From positions 96,780 to 160,779 of the forward strand of contig JAGZEG010000009.1 of assembly GCA_018368455.1 (NCBI GenBank): a stretch of DNA of 64,000 nt, written 5' to 3'. Each line of letters begins with the position of its first letter. Position 1 is the first letter of the stretch. The DNA is from Coriobacteriia bacterium. GTDB lineage: Bacteria; Actinomycetota; Coriobacteriia; Coriobacteriales; UMGS124. Under the pieces are notes generated by a model, which had not been told where the DNA came from, did not search any database, and saw nothing but the letters and a program-made list of their open reading frames with translations. Position numbers and translations under genes: made by a program. Shown piece by piece: positions 34,786-42,705 of this stretch.

Positions 34786-35838
34786 ATGGCATGTGACACC
34801 TGCTCCAAGGGCTGCATTCTCGTCACAGGCGGCGCCGGCTTCATCGGCAGCCATACGTGCGTCGAGCTGCTCAACGCCGGCTACGAGGTCGTTGTCGTCG
34901 ACGACCTCTCCAACGCCAGCGAGGTGGCGCTCAAGCGCGTCGAGCGCATCACGGGCAAGAAGGTTCGCGCCTTCTACCAGGGCGACGTCAATGACGGGGC
35001 CCTCCTTGACCGCATATTCGAGGAGCACCCCATCACGGCCGTTATCCACTTCGCCGCGTTCAAGGCAGTGGGCGAGTCCGTGCACAAGCCCATCGAGTAC
35101 TACATGAACAACCTCGGCGGCACGCTGCAGGTCGCCCGCGCCATGCGCGACCACGGCGTCCGCAACATCGTGTTCTCGTCGTCGGCCACGGTGTACGGCC
35201 AGCCCGACGTCGTGCCCGTGACGGAGGAGTCGCCGCTCAAGCCGGCCACGAATCCTTACGGTCGCACGAAGACGATGAACGAGCAGATGCTGCGCGACCT
35301 CTTCACGGCCGACGACAGCTGGAACGTCATGCTGCTGCGCTACTTCAACCCGATCGGCGCGCACGAGAGTGGCCTCATCGGCGAGGACCCCAAGGGTATC
35401 CCGAACAACCTCGTGCCCTACGTGGCGCAGGTGGCGGCCGGCAAGCTCGACCACATCAACGTGTTCGGCGACGACTATCCCACGCCGGACGGCACGGGCG
35501 TGCGCGACTACATCCACGTCGTCGACCTGGCGCGTGGCCACGTGAGTGCGCTCGACTACATGGCGGGTAAGACGGGCGTCCACGTGTTCAACCTGGGCAC
35601 GGGCCACGGCTACAGCGTGCTTGACGTCATCCACGCCTTCGAGCGCGCCTGCGGCAAGCAGCTGCCCTACGAGATCAAGCCCCGCCGCGACGGCGACATC
35701 GCCGAGACGTACTGCGACGCGAGCAAGGCGGAGCGCCTCATGGGCTGGAAGGCACTCTACGACATCGACCGCATGTGCGAGGACTCCTGGCGCTGGCAGT
35801 CGTCCAACCCCAATGGCTACGTCGGCGCGACTGAGTAG
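34786..35838 (+). CDS. galE: UDP-glucose 4-epimerase
   Basis: GalE interconverts UDP-glucose and UDP-galactose with bound NAD. The 350-residue extended short-chain dehydrogenase has the NAD loop GGAGFIGSHTCVELL near residue 15, FAAFKAVGESV near 88, the Ser of SSSATVYG near 130, the catalytic YGRTK near 157, RYFNPIGAHESG, and LGTGHGYSVLDVI. A short Cys-containing N-terminal tail (ACDTCSKG) is extra. The ATG at 34786 has GGGAGA; the frame is open to 34678. A terminator follows. Confidence 0.95.
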   Translation: MACDTCSKGCILVTGGAGFIGSHTCVELLNAGYEVVVVDDLSNASEVALKRVERITGKKVRAFYQGDVNDGALLDRIFEEHPITAVIHFAAFKAVGESVHKPIEYYMNNLGGTLQVARAMRDHGVRNIVFSSSATVYGQPDVVPVTEESPLKPATNPYGRTKTMNEQMLRDLFTADDSWNVMLLRYFNPIGAHESGLIGEDPKGIPNNLVPYVAQVAAGKLDHINVFGDDYPTPDGTGVRDYIHVVDLARGHVSALDYMAGKTGVHVFNLGTGHGYSVLDVIHAFERACGKQLPYEIKPRRDGDIAETYCDASKAERLMGWKALYDIDRMCEDSWRWQSSNPNGYVGATE

Positions 35839-35861
35839 CTCGTCTTAAATAGCAATGCCAG

Positions 35862-35903
35862 AGGGCGGCGGTTCCGGGCGAGGTCCGGGCCGTCGCCCTT
35901 TTT
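35862..35903 (+). terminator. Intrinsic terminator after galE
   Basis: AGGGCGGCGG (35862-35871) pairs, with one G-T pair, with CCGTCGCCCT (35890-35899), followed by a run of T to 35903. Confidence 0.8.
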
Positions 35904-36077
35904 CATGGGCGTCGCGCGTTTCGCTGGCAGTGAATACGGCGGGCGAGCCTCATCAGATCTTCGCATTATTTTGGTAGAGTCAATAAATTGCGTCGTTTGA
36001 ACGATACGGAAATATGTGACTGCGCATCGACGGCCATCGGATGACGAGGCTGTCTGCCCGGTGTCAGGAGGTTTGTG

Positions 36078-36362
36078 ATGGACGAAGAAGAGCCGACAAA
36101 CAAGGTGGAGGCGATTCACGAGAAGCTCGCCGCCATGGCGGGGGCACGAGTCAGGGTGCGCGCTAACATGGGTCGCTCGCGCGTCGTCGAGCGCGACGGC
36201 ACGGTGCTGCAGACGCACGACTCGCTGTTCATCCTCGAGGTCGACGAGCGCCGTGGGCGCAAGGCGCGCCAGTCCTACCAGTATGTCGACGTGCTGACGG
36301 GGGCGGTCATCCTGTCCGACCCCAAGACGGGCAACCTGCTGTTCGAGCCTGAGGAGAACTAG
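36078..36362 (+). CDS. veg: Veg-family protein
   Basis: This 94-residue protein matches the Veg family (DUF1021), small beta-rich proteins that in Bacillus stimulate biofilm-related gene expression. The core RVRVRANMGRSRVVERDGTV, SLFILEVDE and SYQYVDVLTGAVIL follow the family pattern (basic loop, then strand with Tyr-x-Asp-Val-Leu-Thr). It sits before ispE, the same order as in Bacillus. The ATG at 36078 lies six bases after AGGAGG, while the GTG three bases earlier is less likely. Confidence 0.85.
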   Translation: MDEEEPTNKVEAIHEKLAAMAGARVRVRANMGRSRVVERDGTVLQTHDSLFILEVDERRGRKARQSYQYVDVLTGAVILSDPKTGNLLFEPEEN

Positions 36363-36398
36363 GCCAAGGGCGCATCGCACACACAGAGGGACGGTAAG

Positions 36399-36420
36399 GG
36401 GGCGCCGCGAGCGCCCCTCT
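36399..36420 (+). terminator. Hairpin between veg and ispE
   Basis: GGGGCGC (36399-36405) and GCGCCCC (36411-36417) form a perfect 7-bp stem followed by a weak T-rich stretch. It may reduce read-through into ispE or act as attenuator. Confidence 0.5.
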
Positions 36421-36444
36421 TGCGTTTGCGGAGGGATGAGTGCC

Positions 36445-37374
36445 ATGACGGTTCAGCTGAGCGCGAGTCCACAGGGCCGAAAGGCGCATACTCTGGCGCC
36501 GGCCAAGATCAACTTGCTGTTGGGGGTGTCCTCGGAGCGTGACGGGCGCGGCTACCATCGCGTGACGACGATCATGTGCCCGCTCGACCTGTCGGACGTC
36601 GTGTGCGTCGAGGAGCTGACGCACCAGGCGCAGGGGGAGGAGCCTCGTATCGAGCTGATGTGCGTGCCCGACCCAGTGGGCGACCCTCGCGCCAACCTGG
36701 CGTATCGCGCGGCTGACGCGCTGACGAGGGCCCTGGGTCGCGCATCCCTCCTGCACATCGCCATCGAGAAGCGCATCCCCTCGCAGGCCGGCCTGGGGGG
36801 CGGTTCCTCTGACGCTGCGGCGACGCTGCGATGTCTCGCCGCGCTGTGGGGGCTGGACGCAACCGACCCGGTCGTCGTCGACGTGGCGCGAGATCTTGGC
36901 GCCGACGTCCCGTTCTTCCTCTATGGTGGCACGTGCCTGATGGGCGACCTCGGCGACGCGTTCATCGAGCGCTTGGCGCTGCCCCGGCTCCCCATCGTGC
37001 TGGTAAAGCCCCCTGTCGGCGTCTCGACGCCGGCCGCTTATCGCGCGTTTGACGAGTTCGGCACGCCCGTGCCCACGGCGGATGACCTGCTGTCGTTGCT
37101 CCGCCCCCGCTCGGATGCCGATGTCTCCGCAAGCTCTATCGCCGCCGCATGCGCCAACAACCTGCAGCCGGCCGCCTGCACCGTAGAGCCGCTCGTCGCA
37201 GGGACGCTCGCCTGGCTCGACGAGCAGCCCGAGGGCCTCGCTCAGCCCCTGCTGTGCGGCAGCGGGGCTTGCTGCGCCCTGTTCGTGCCCGATGCCTCTG
37301 CCGCTTGCAAGGTGGCTGAGCGCGCCTCAGCTCGGGGGCTGTGGGCCTGCGCTACGGAGACGCTGCCCTCGTAG
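36445..37374 (+). CDS. ispE: 4-diphosphocytidyl-2-C-methyl-D-erythritol kinase
   Basis: IspE phosphorylates CDP-methylerythritol in the MEP route to isoprenoids, which supplies the lipid carrier used for wall synthesis. The GHMP-kinase fold is visible: APAKINLLLGV near residue 14, the ATP loop IPSQAGLGGGSSDAAATLR near 110, DLGADVPFFLYGGT near 146, and a C-terminal LCGSGACCALF. The 309-residue length is normal. The ATG at 36445 is nine bases after GGAGGG; an ATG at 36436 sits directly on that sequence. Confidence 0.94.
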   Translation: MTVQLSASPQGRKAHTLAPAKINLLLGVSSERDGRGYHRVTTIMCPLDLSDVVCVEELTHQAQGEEPRIELMCVPDPVGDPRANLAYRAADALTRALGRASLLHIAIEKRIPSQAGLGGGSSDAAATLRCLAALWGLDATDPVVVDVARDLGADVPFFLYGGTCLMGDLGDAFIERLALPRLPIVLVKPPVGVSTPAAYRAFDEFGTPVPTADDLLSLLRPRSDADVSASSIAAACANNLQPAACTVEPLVAGTLAWLDEQPEGLAQPLLCGSGACCALFVPDASAACKVAERASARGLWACATETLPS

Positions 37375-37439
37375 GATGGCGCCGTTCGTGAATTTCCCGC
37401 GATCGTCTCGGAACTTTTCGAGAATCTCGTCCAAACCAT

Positions 37440-37468
37440 TTGCATTCGGCAGGGGACTCGTCTAGTAT
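37440..37468 (+). promoter_or_regulatory. Promoter of tRNA-Pro
   Basis: TTGCAT (37440-37445) and TAGTAT (37463-37468) are separated by exactly 17 bases, and the tRNA begins 11 bases after the -10 element. Confidence 0.75.
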
Positions 37469-37478
37469 TCTCCCTCGC

Positions 37479-37555
37479 CGGGTCGTGGCTCAGCTTGGTA
37501 GAGCGCTGCGTTCGGGACGCAGAAGTCGTGGGTTCAAATCCCGCCGACCCGACCA
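37479..37555 (+). tRNA. tRNA-Pro (anticodon CGG)
   Basis: The 77-base gene folds into a full cloverleaf. The acceptor stem CGGGTCG (37479-37485) pairs with CGACCCG (37545-37551), followed by A and an encoded CCA. The anticodon arm CTGCG-TTCGGGA-CGCAG gives anticodon CGG. The T arm reads GTGGGTTCAAATCCCGC. The C1-G72 pair is typical of bacterial tRNA-Pro. Confidence 0.97.
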
Positions 37556-37568
37556 GTTTTGGTCGCAC

Positions 37569-37600
37569 ATGTGGGTCGCCGCAAGGCGGCCCACATTTTT
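37569..37600 (+). terminator. Intrinsic terminator after tRNA-Pro
   Basis: ATGTGGGTCGCC (37569-37580) and GGCGGCCCACAT (37585-37596) pair around a GCAA tetraloop, followed by T residues to 37600. Confidence 0.88.
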
Positions 37601-37812
37601 GCGTTAACGGGGCGTTTTTCGATGAGGATAGGCTGTTTACCAGTGCGAACGCTCTCGTGAGCTCGCCATGAAACTCTTCCCTTCCGCCTCGAAAAAGTCT
37701 TGAAAGCGTGTGTATACGGAACAGAGGGCGGGGTACTATACTACCGTCCCGGAAACCGGCGGGCTGCCTATTGTCGACCCCTCGTCCGCCGAAGATATTG
37801 GAGGATTCTCAC

Positions 37813-38145
37813 ATGGGTATCATCGGTGGCATTGGCGTTCCTGAGCTCCTGATCATTCTGGTCGTCGTCCTGCTGATCTTCGGCCCGAAGAACCTGCCGA
37901 AGCTCGGCGCTTCGCTCGGCAAGACGGTCAAGAACATCCGCAAGGGCATGAGCGACGAGGACGACAACAAGAAGATCGACGAGGTCGAGGTTGTCGACGC
38001 CGAGGATGCCGACGTTGAGGACGAGGACGCCGACGTCGAGGAGGAGGAAGAGGCCCCCAAGAAGAAGGCCGCTCCCCGCAAGCGCACGACGAGCACGACG
38101 GCCCGCCGCGCGAAGAAGGCCGACGAGGACGCTGACGCCGAGTAG
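37813..38145 (+). CDS. tatA: Twin-arginine translocase subunit TatA
   Basis: TatA forms the transport pore for folded proteins with Arg-Arg signals. The 110-residue protein has a short N-terminal membrane span (IGVPELLIILVVVLLIFG) with the essential FGPKNLPKLG hinge, an amphipathic helix (GASLGKTVKNIRKGM), and a long tail: first strongly acidic (Asp/Glu), then Lys/Arg/Thr-rich. The tail is longer than in typical TatA. No tatC is adjacent. The flavoprotein at 25662 carries a Tat signal and is a plausible client. The ATG at 37813 follows GGAGG. Confidence 0.9.
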   Translation: MGIIGGIGVPELLIILVVVLLIFGPKNLPKLGASLGKTVKNIRKGMSDEDDNKKIDEVEVVDAEDADVEDEDADVEEEEEAPKKKAAPRKRTTSTTARRAKKADEDADAE

Positions 38146-38175
38146 GCTCGCTCCTCAAAGCACGGATCACTGAGC

Positions 38176-38210
38176 GCGGCGCACGCCCCCTGCAATCGGG
38201 CGTGCGCCGC
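38176..38210 (+). terminator. Hairpin after tatA
   Basis: GCGGCGCACGCCC (38176-38188) and GGGCGTGCGCCGC (38198-38210) form a perfect 13-bp stem. No clear T-run follows. Confidence 0.6.
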
Positions 38211-38287
38211 GATTGTAACGTGACCGTCCCGATGCACTCCGTGTCGGCATGACGGGCACGACAGCTATGGCTCGACCGGGGCGCCCG

Positions 38288-38315
38288 TTGTATGGGGCGC
38301 CCTCATCTGTATAGC
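38288..38315 (+). promoter_or_regulatory. Possible promoter for greA-lysS
   Basis: TTGTAT (38288-38293) and TATAGC (38310-38315) are 16 bases apart. The rest of the 38211-38544 gap holds no gene that I can support. Confidence 0.35.
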
Positions 38316-38544
38316 CACACTACGCTGTGGCGGGCCCCTTGGCGTCGAGCACAGCAAGGGGTTCACTCAACCGCATTTCGCACATCGTTCACATCGGGGT
38401 CCCGCGCTCGCCGTCGTGGCGTGACGCGCGGGCCGTGCCATGGCGGCGCCACGCCACCGCTGGGCAGCGTGCGGACGCATGCGAAACGCATCTCGCGCGT
38501 ATAGAGGAAATCTGCCGCGCATGAACCGAACGGGGGATTTTTCG

Positions 38545-39021
38545 ATGGAGACCAAGGGTATTGTTCTGACCGCAGAGGGCAAGCAGAAGCTCGAGGACGA
38601 GCTCAAGTGGCGCGAGGGCGAGGAGCGCGAGCGCATCACCGAGGCGATCAAGGTCGCGCGTGACTTCGGCGACCTGTCCGAGAACTCTGAGTACGACGAC
38701 GCCAAGGACGACCAGGCGGCAAACGAGTCGCGCATCAGCGTGCTGAAGCAGCAGCTTGCCAACTGCACGGTCGTCGAGGCGCCCCGCCGCAGCGGCGTCA
38801 TCACGTTCGGCCACACGGTCACCGTCACGGACGCCCACAACCGCGAGCGCACGTTCACGCTCGTCGGCACCGCCGAGGCCGACCCGAAGGAGGGCAAGAT
38901 CTCCAACGAGTCGCCCATGGGCAAGGCGCTGTTCGGCCACCGTAAGGGCGAGGAGGTCTCGTTCCTCTCGCCGTCGGGCAAGACGCTCAAGTACACGATC
39001 GTCGACGTCGACACGAAGTAA
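38545..39021 (+). CDS. greA: Transcription elongation factor GreA
   Basis: GreA rescues backtracked RNA polymerase by stimulating cleavage of the 3' RNA end. At 158 residues it has standard length: an N-terminal coiled coil with the tip acidic motif (DFGDLSENSEYDDAK, residues about 38-52) and a C-terminal FKBP-like domain ending in SPSGKTLKYTIVDV. The ATG at 38545 follows GGGGG nine bases upstream; an ATG at 38521 would add eight residues. lysS lies 112 bases downstream. Confidence 0.95.
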   Translation: METKGIVLTAEGKQKLEDELKWREGEERERITEAIKVARDFGDLSENSEYDDAKDDQAANESRISVLKQQLANCTVVEAPRRSGVITFGHTVTVTDAHNRERTFTLVGTAEADPKEGKISNESPMGKALFGHRKGEEVSFLSPSGKTLKYTIVDVDTK

Positions 39022-39132
39022 CGAGAAAGCACGGCACGCACGGCCCCGCCCCGGCACCGCGCCGAGGCGGGGCATCCGTCTACGGGCCCACACCGGCGAG
39101 ACCCGTTCGAGCACAAGAGGAAGGCTGCACCC

Positions 39133-41130
39133 ATGGCGCAGGACGAGAGCACGCGCACCGACGAAGTGCCCGCGACGACTGACGAGCGAGCGCTGCGCCT
39201 GGCGAAGCGCCAGGCCATCATCGACGCGGGCGGCGAGCCCTATCCCGAGCACAGCGACGTCACGGACCACGTGAGTGGCCTGCAGGCGCGTTACGCTGAG
39301 CTTGAGGCGGGCACGGACACGGCCGATGTCGTGACCGTTGCCGGACGCATCCGCGCAAAGCGCGGCCAGGGCAAGGTCGCCTTCGTCGTCATCCAGGACG
39401 CCACGGGCTCGCTGCAGCTGTTCTGCCGCATCGACGACCTGGGCGAGCAGGGCATGGCGTACGTCGCCGACCTCGACCTGGGCGACATCGTGCAGGCGAC
39501 GGGCGTCGTCATGCGCACGCGCCGCGGCGAGCTGTCCGTGGCGCCCACGGGCGTGAAGCTGCTCTCCAAGGGCATCCGCCCACTGCCCGAGAAGTTCCAC
39601 GGCCTCTCGGACAAGGAGACGCGCTACCGCCAGCGCTACGTTGACCTCATCGTCAACGACGACGTGCGCGCGACGTTCCGCAAGCGCTCGGCCATCGTGT
39701 CGGCCTTCCGCCGCTACATGGAGGCCGACGGCTACATGGAGGTCGAGACGCCCATCCTGCAGACCATCCAGGGCGGCGCGACGGCCAAGCCGTTCATCAC
39801 TCACTTCAACGCGCTCAACCAGGCGTGCTACCTGCGCATCGCCACGGAGCTGCACCTGAAGCGCCTGCTTGTCGGCGGCTTCGAGCGCGTGTTCGAGCTG
39901 GGACGCATCTTCCGCAACGAGGGCATGGACCTGACGCACAACCCCGAGTTCACCACGATGGAGGCCTACTGCGCCTACAGCGACCTCGAGGGCATGAAGG
40001 AGCTGGCCGAGGGCGTCATCAAGGCCGCCAACGCCGTCGTCAACGACAGTGAGAAGATCGAGTACCAGGGCCAGACGATCGACCTGTCCGGCACGTGGCC
40101 GTCTATCCCCATGACGAAGGTCGTGTCGAACGCTCTGAGCGAGGACGTCGACCTCGACACGCCGGTCGAGCGCCTGCGCGAGCTGTGTGCCGCCAACGGC
40201 ATCGAGACGAAGCCCGAGTGGGGCGCCGGCAAGCTCATCGCCGAGCTCTACGACGAGATCGGCGAGCCGACGCTCGTCAATCCGACGTTCGTGTGCGACT
40301 ACCCCGTCGAGGTCTCGCCGCTGGCCAAGCGCTACGAGAGCGACCCGCGCCTGACGCACCGCTTCGAGCTCGTCATTGCAGGCCACGAGTACGCCAACGC
40401 GTTCTCTGAGCTCAACGACCCCGTCGACCAGGCTGCGCGCTTCCGTGCCGAGATCGCTGAGCGCGACTCGGGTGACGACGAGGCCATGCAGTACGACGCC
40501 GACTACGTGCGCGCTCTGGAGTACGGTATGCCGCCGGCTGGTGGCATCGGCATCGGCATCGACCGCGTCGTCATGCTGCTGACGAACGAGCCGTCCATCC
40601 GCGATGTGCTGCTGTTCCCGCACATGCGCCCCGAGAAGGGCGCCCCGACCGTCTCCGTTCCTTCTGCTGAGCCCACGGCCGACGCCGAGGCCGCCCCGGC
40701 ACCCGCTGCCAGCTCGTATGCGCCCAACAAGGTGCCGACGGTCGACCTGGCCAACGTCAGGGTCGAGCCGCTGTTCGAGGACTTCGTCGACTTCGAGACG
40801 TTCAGCAAGTCCGACTTCCGCGCCGTCAAGGTCAAGGCGTGCGAGGCCGTGAAGAAGTCCAAGAAGCTGCTGCGCTTCACGCTCGATGACGGCTCGGGCA
40901 CGGACCGCACGATCCTGTCGGGCATCCACGCGTACTACGAGCCCGAGGATCTCGTGGGCAAGACGCTCGTCGCCATCACGAACCTGCCGCCCCGCGCCAT
41001 GATGGGCATCGAGTCGTGCGGCATGATCCTCAGCGCCGTACATGCTGAGGGCGAGGGCGACGAGGCATCTGAGCGTCTGAACGTGCTCATGCTTGACGAC
41101 GCCATCCCGGCGGGCGCCAAGCTCTACTAA
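39133..41130 (+). CDS. lysS: Lysyl-tRNA synthetase (class II) with extra C-terminal tRNA-binding domain
   Basis: LysRS charges tRNA-Lys. Residues about 1-510 form the usual enzyme: an N-terminal OB fold for the anticodon, then the class II core with the motif 2 sequence GRIFRNEGMDLTHNPEFT, and motif 3 (GGIGIGIDRVVMLLT). An Ala/Pro linker follows, then residues about 545-665 add an OB-fold tRNA-binding domain of the MetRS C-terminal/Trbp111 type (DFRAVKVKACEAVKKSKKLLRF, GIHAYYEPEDLVGK, NLPPRAMMGIESCGMILSA). Usual LysRS has about 500 residues, so this is a domain fusion in one open frame. The ATG is preceded by AGAGGAAGG. Confidence 0.93.
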   Translation: MAQDESTRTDEVPATTDERALRLAKRQAIIDAGGEPYPEHSDVTDHVSGLQARYAELEAGTDTADVVTVAGRIRAKRGQGKVAFVVIQDATGSLQLFCRIDDLGEQGMAYVADLDLGDIVQATGVVMRTRRGELSVAPTGVKLLSKGIRPLPEKFHGLSDKETRYRQRYVDLIVNDDVRATFRKRSAIVSAFRRYMEADGYMEVETPILQTIQGGATAKPFITHFNALNQACYLRIATELHLKRLLVGGFERVFELGRIFRNEGMDLTHNPEFTTMEAYCAYSDLEGMKELAEGVIKAANAVVNDSEKIEYQGQTIDLSGTWPSIPMTKVVSNALSEDVDLDTPVERLRELCAANGIETKPEWGAGKLIAELYDEIGEPTLVNPTFVCDYPVEVSPLAKRYESDPRLTHRFELVIAGHEYANAFSELNDPVDQAARFRAEIAERDSGDDEAMQYDADYVRALEYGMPPAGGIGIGIDRVVMLLTNEPSIRDVLLFPHMRPEKGAPTVSVPSAEPTADAEAAPAPAASSYAPNKVPTVDLANVRVEPLFEDFVDFETFSKSDFRAVKVKACEAVKKSKKLLRFTLDDGSGTDRTILSGIHAYYEPEDLVGKTLVAITNLPPRAMMGIESCGMILSAVHAEGEGDEASERLNVLMLDDAIPAGAKLY

Positions 41131-41181
41131 GGCCCGTCCGGGCGCCCGGCTGCGCACCGAGGAGAGGGGAGAGGGCCAGCG

Positions 41182-42549
41182 ATGGCGGACTTTCTTGACG
41201 ATCTGATCGGCCTGCAGAAGGAGTTCAAGGCCATCACCGACGACATCGAGACCGAGACGGCCGACCTGCGCGGCGTTTCGGTCGACAAAAAGGCGGCGGA
41301 GCTGTGGAGCCCGGGCGACTACAAGGTCGTGCCCAAGGCAAACGTCTCCATGTGCGTGCGCTGCCTCGAGCCTGAAGCGAGCTGCGACCTGTGCGAGCAG
41401 GTGTGCCCGACGAACGCCATCGAGTTCACTGACGACGGCGACGTCGACATCACGTCGGACTGCCGCAAGTGCGGCCTGTGCGTCGCGGCGTGCCCGACGG
41501 ACGCCCTGACGTCGACGCTGTACAGCCCGCGCATCGCCTACGACAAGATCTGCAAGGCGGCCGAGGCCAACGAGATGGTCTACGTCACGTGCACGCGTTC
41601 GCTCAAGCACGCGCCGGCGGACGGCATGGTCGTGCTGCCGTGCGTCGGCGCCATCTCGGCCGAGACGTGGTACGCCATCCTGTGCGAGTACGGCAATGTC
41701 GGCGTCTACCTGCCGCCGCACATCTGCGACAAGTGCCGCACGACGGGCGGCGAGGACTTCTACACCGAGCAGATCGGCTGCGGCGAGTCGTGGTCGGGCG
41801 AGACGGTCGACCTGGAGACGAAGGAAAAGAACCTCGTGCTCGAGGTCGACCACAAGATCGAGCGCAAGCAGTTCGTCAGCAGCACGGCCAAGTCGCTCGG
41901 CATGACGGCGGCGAGCGTGACGCCGCTCACGGCCAAGCTCGCGCGCGCCGGCCAAAAGATCGCCGCGCACTCCAAGCAGATCACGAACCTGCAGAAGGCG
42001 CTCGACCGCATGTGCGGAGGCGCGAACTCCGAGGAGAAGGCGCGCGTGCTCGTGCCGCGCCGCCAGCTTCTGCTCGTGGCGCTGGCCGACCACCCCGACA
42101 CGGCGGAAAACATCCTGTTCGACCTGCCGCAGATGACCGACGCGTGCACGGGCTGCGGCACGTGCGCCGAGCTCTGCCCGACACGCGCCATCGACATCAA
42201 GGACGGCAAGGCGACGGTCGTGTCGAGCCACTGCGTGACGTGCAGCTTGTGCGCCGACGTCTGCCCCGAGGAGGGCGCCGTCGAGTTCGTTGAGGTCGAC
42301 GCCCGCAGGCTCATCGTCGACGACCCCGAGACGCGCAAGAAGGTGGCCGACAAGGAGCGCGAGGCCAAGCAGCGCGAGGAGGCCCGCCAGAAGACGAAGG
42401 AGTACGGCAAGAAGGCGCTGGACTTCCTGGAGGGGCAGGCCGACATCATCGAGGAGGAAGAGCGAGAGGAAGCGCAGCGCAAGGCGGAGCACGCGGCAAA
42501 GCCCAAGGCGAAGGCGAGCGCGCACGAGGCGGACGGCGAGAAGGCATAA
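41182..42549 (+). CDS. Multi-cluster 4Fe-4S ferredoxin-type electron-transfer protein
   Basis: This 455-residue cytoplasmic protein has two separated bis-[4Fe-4S] ferredoxin modules. The first covers C58-C75 (CVRC, then CDLCEQVCP) and C94-C104 (CRKCGLCVAACP). The second lies near 322-333 (CTGCGTCAELCP) and 352-362 (CVTCSLCADVCP). Between them is a region with further cysteines (CTRS, PCVG, CDKCR), recalling HdrA/MvhD-like electron-transfer proteins. A Lys/Glu-rich coiled tail ends it. It is followed 157 bases later by the cytochrome-FMN fusion, suggesting a shared route from reduced cytoplasmic carriers outward. The partner is unknown. The ATG follows GAGGAGAGGGGAGAGG. Confidence 0.75.
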   Translation: MADFLDDLIGLQKEFKAITDDIETETADLRGVSVDKKAAELWSPGDYKVVPKANVSMCVRCLEPEASCDLCEQVCPTNAIEFTDDGDVDITSDCRKCGLCVAACPTDALTSTLYSPRIAYDKICKAAEANEMVYVTCTRSLKHAPADGMVVLPCVGAISAETWYAILCEYGNVGVYLPPHICDKCRTTGGEDFYTEQIGCGESWSGETVDLETKEKNLVLEVDHKIERKQFVSSTAKSLGMTAASVTPLTAKLARAGQKIAAHSKQITNLQKALDRMCGGANSEEKARVLVPRRQLLLVALADHPDTAENILFDLPQMTDACTGCGTCAELCPTRAIDIKDGKATVVSSHCVTCSLCADVCPEEGAVEFVEVDARRLIVDDPETRKKVADKEREAKQREEARQKTKEYGKKALDFLEGQADIIEEEEREEAQRKAEHAAKPKAKASAHEADGEKA

Positions 42550-42611
42550 CCCGGGGTGGCCGGTAGGTTTACCACGGGACATCTGCACTTTTGCCGCTGG
42601 GGAACATTCCG

Positions 42612-42640
42612 TTGTTGTGTGCGAGAGCTGATAGTATTAT
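42612..42640 (+). promoter_or_regulatory. Promoter of the cytochrome-FMN gene
   Basis: TTGTTG (42612-42617) and TATTAT (42635-42640) are 17 bases apart, about 60 bases before the start codon. This gives the cytochrome gene its own transcription start. Confidence 0.6.
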
Positions 42641-42705
42641 GTACGTAGCGCGTGTATGTACGAGGTGGGCGCATGCGTGCCTGCCGGGTTAAGGAGGAGT
42701 GGGAA

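Noticed and set aside
32350..42588. Very long minus-strand frames (about 1094 residues at 32350-35634 and 1399 residues at 38389-42588)
   Set aside because: They lie opposite well-supported genes (galE, greA, lysS, ferredoxin), have Arg/Val/Ala-dominated composition without motifs, and arise from GC-rich third positions.
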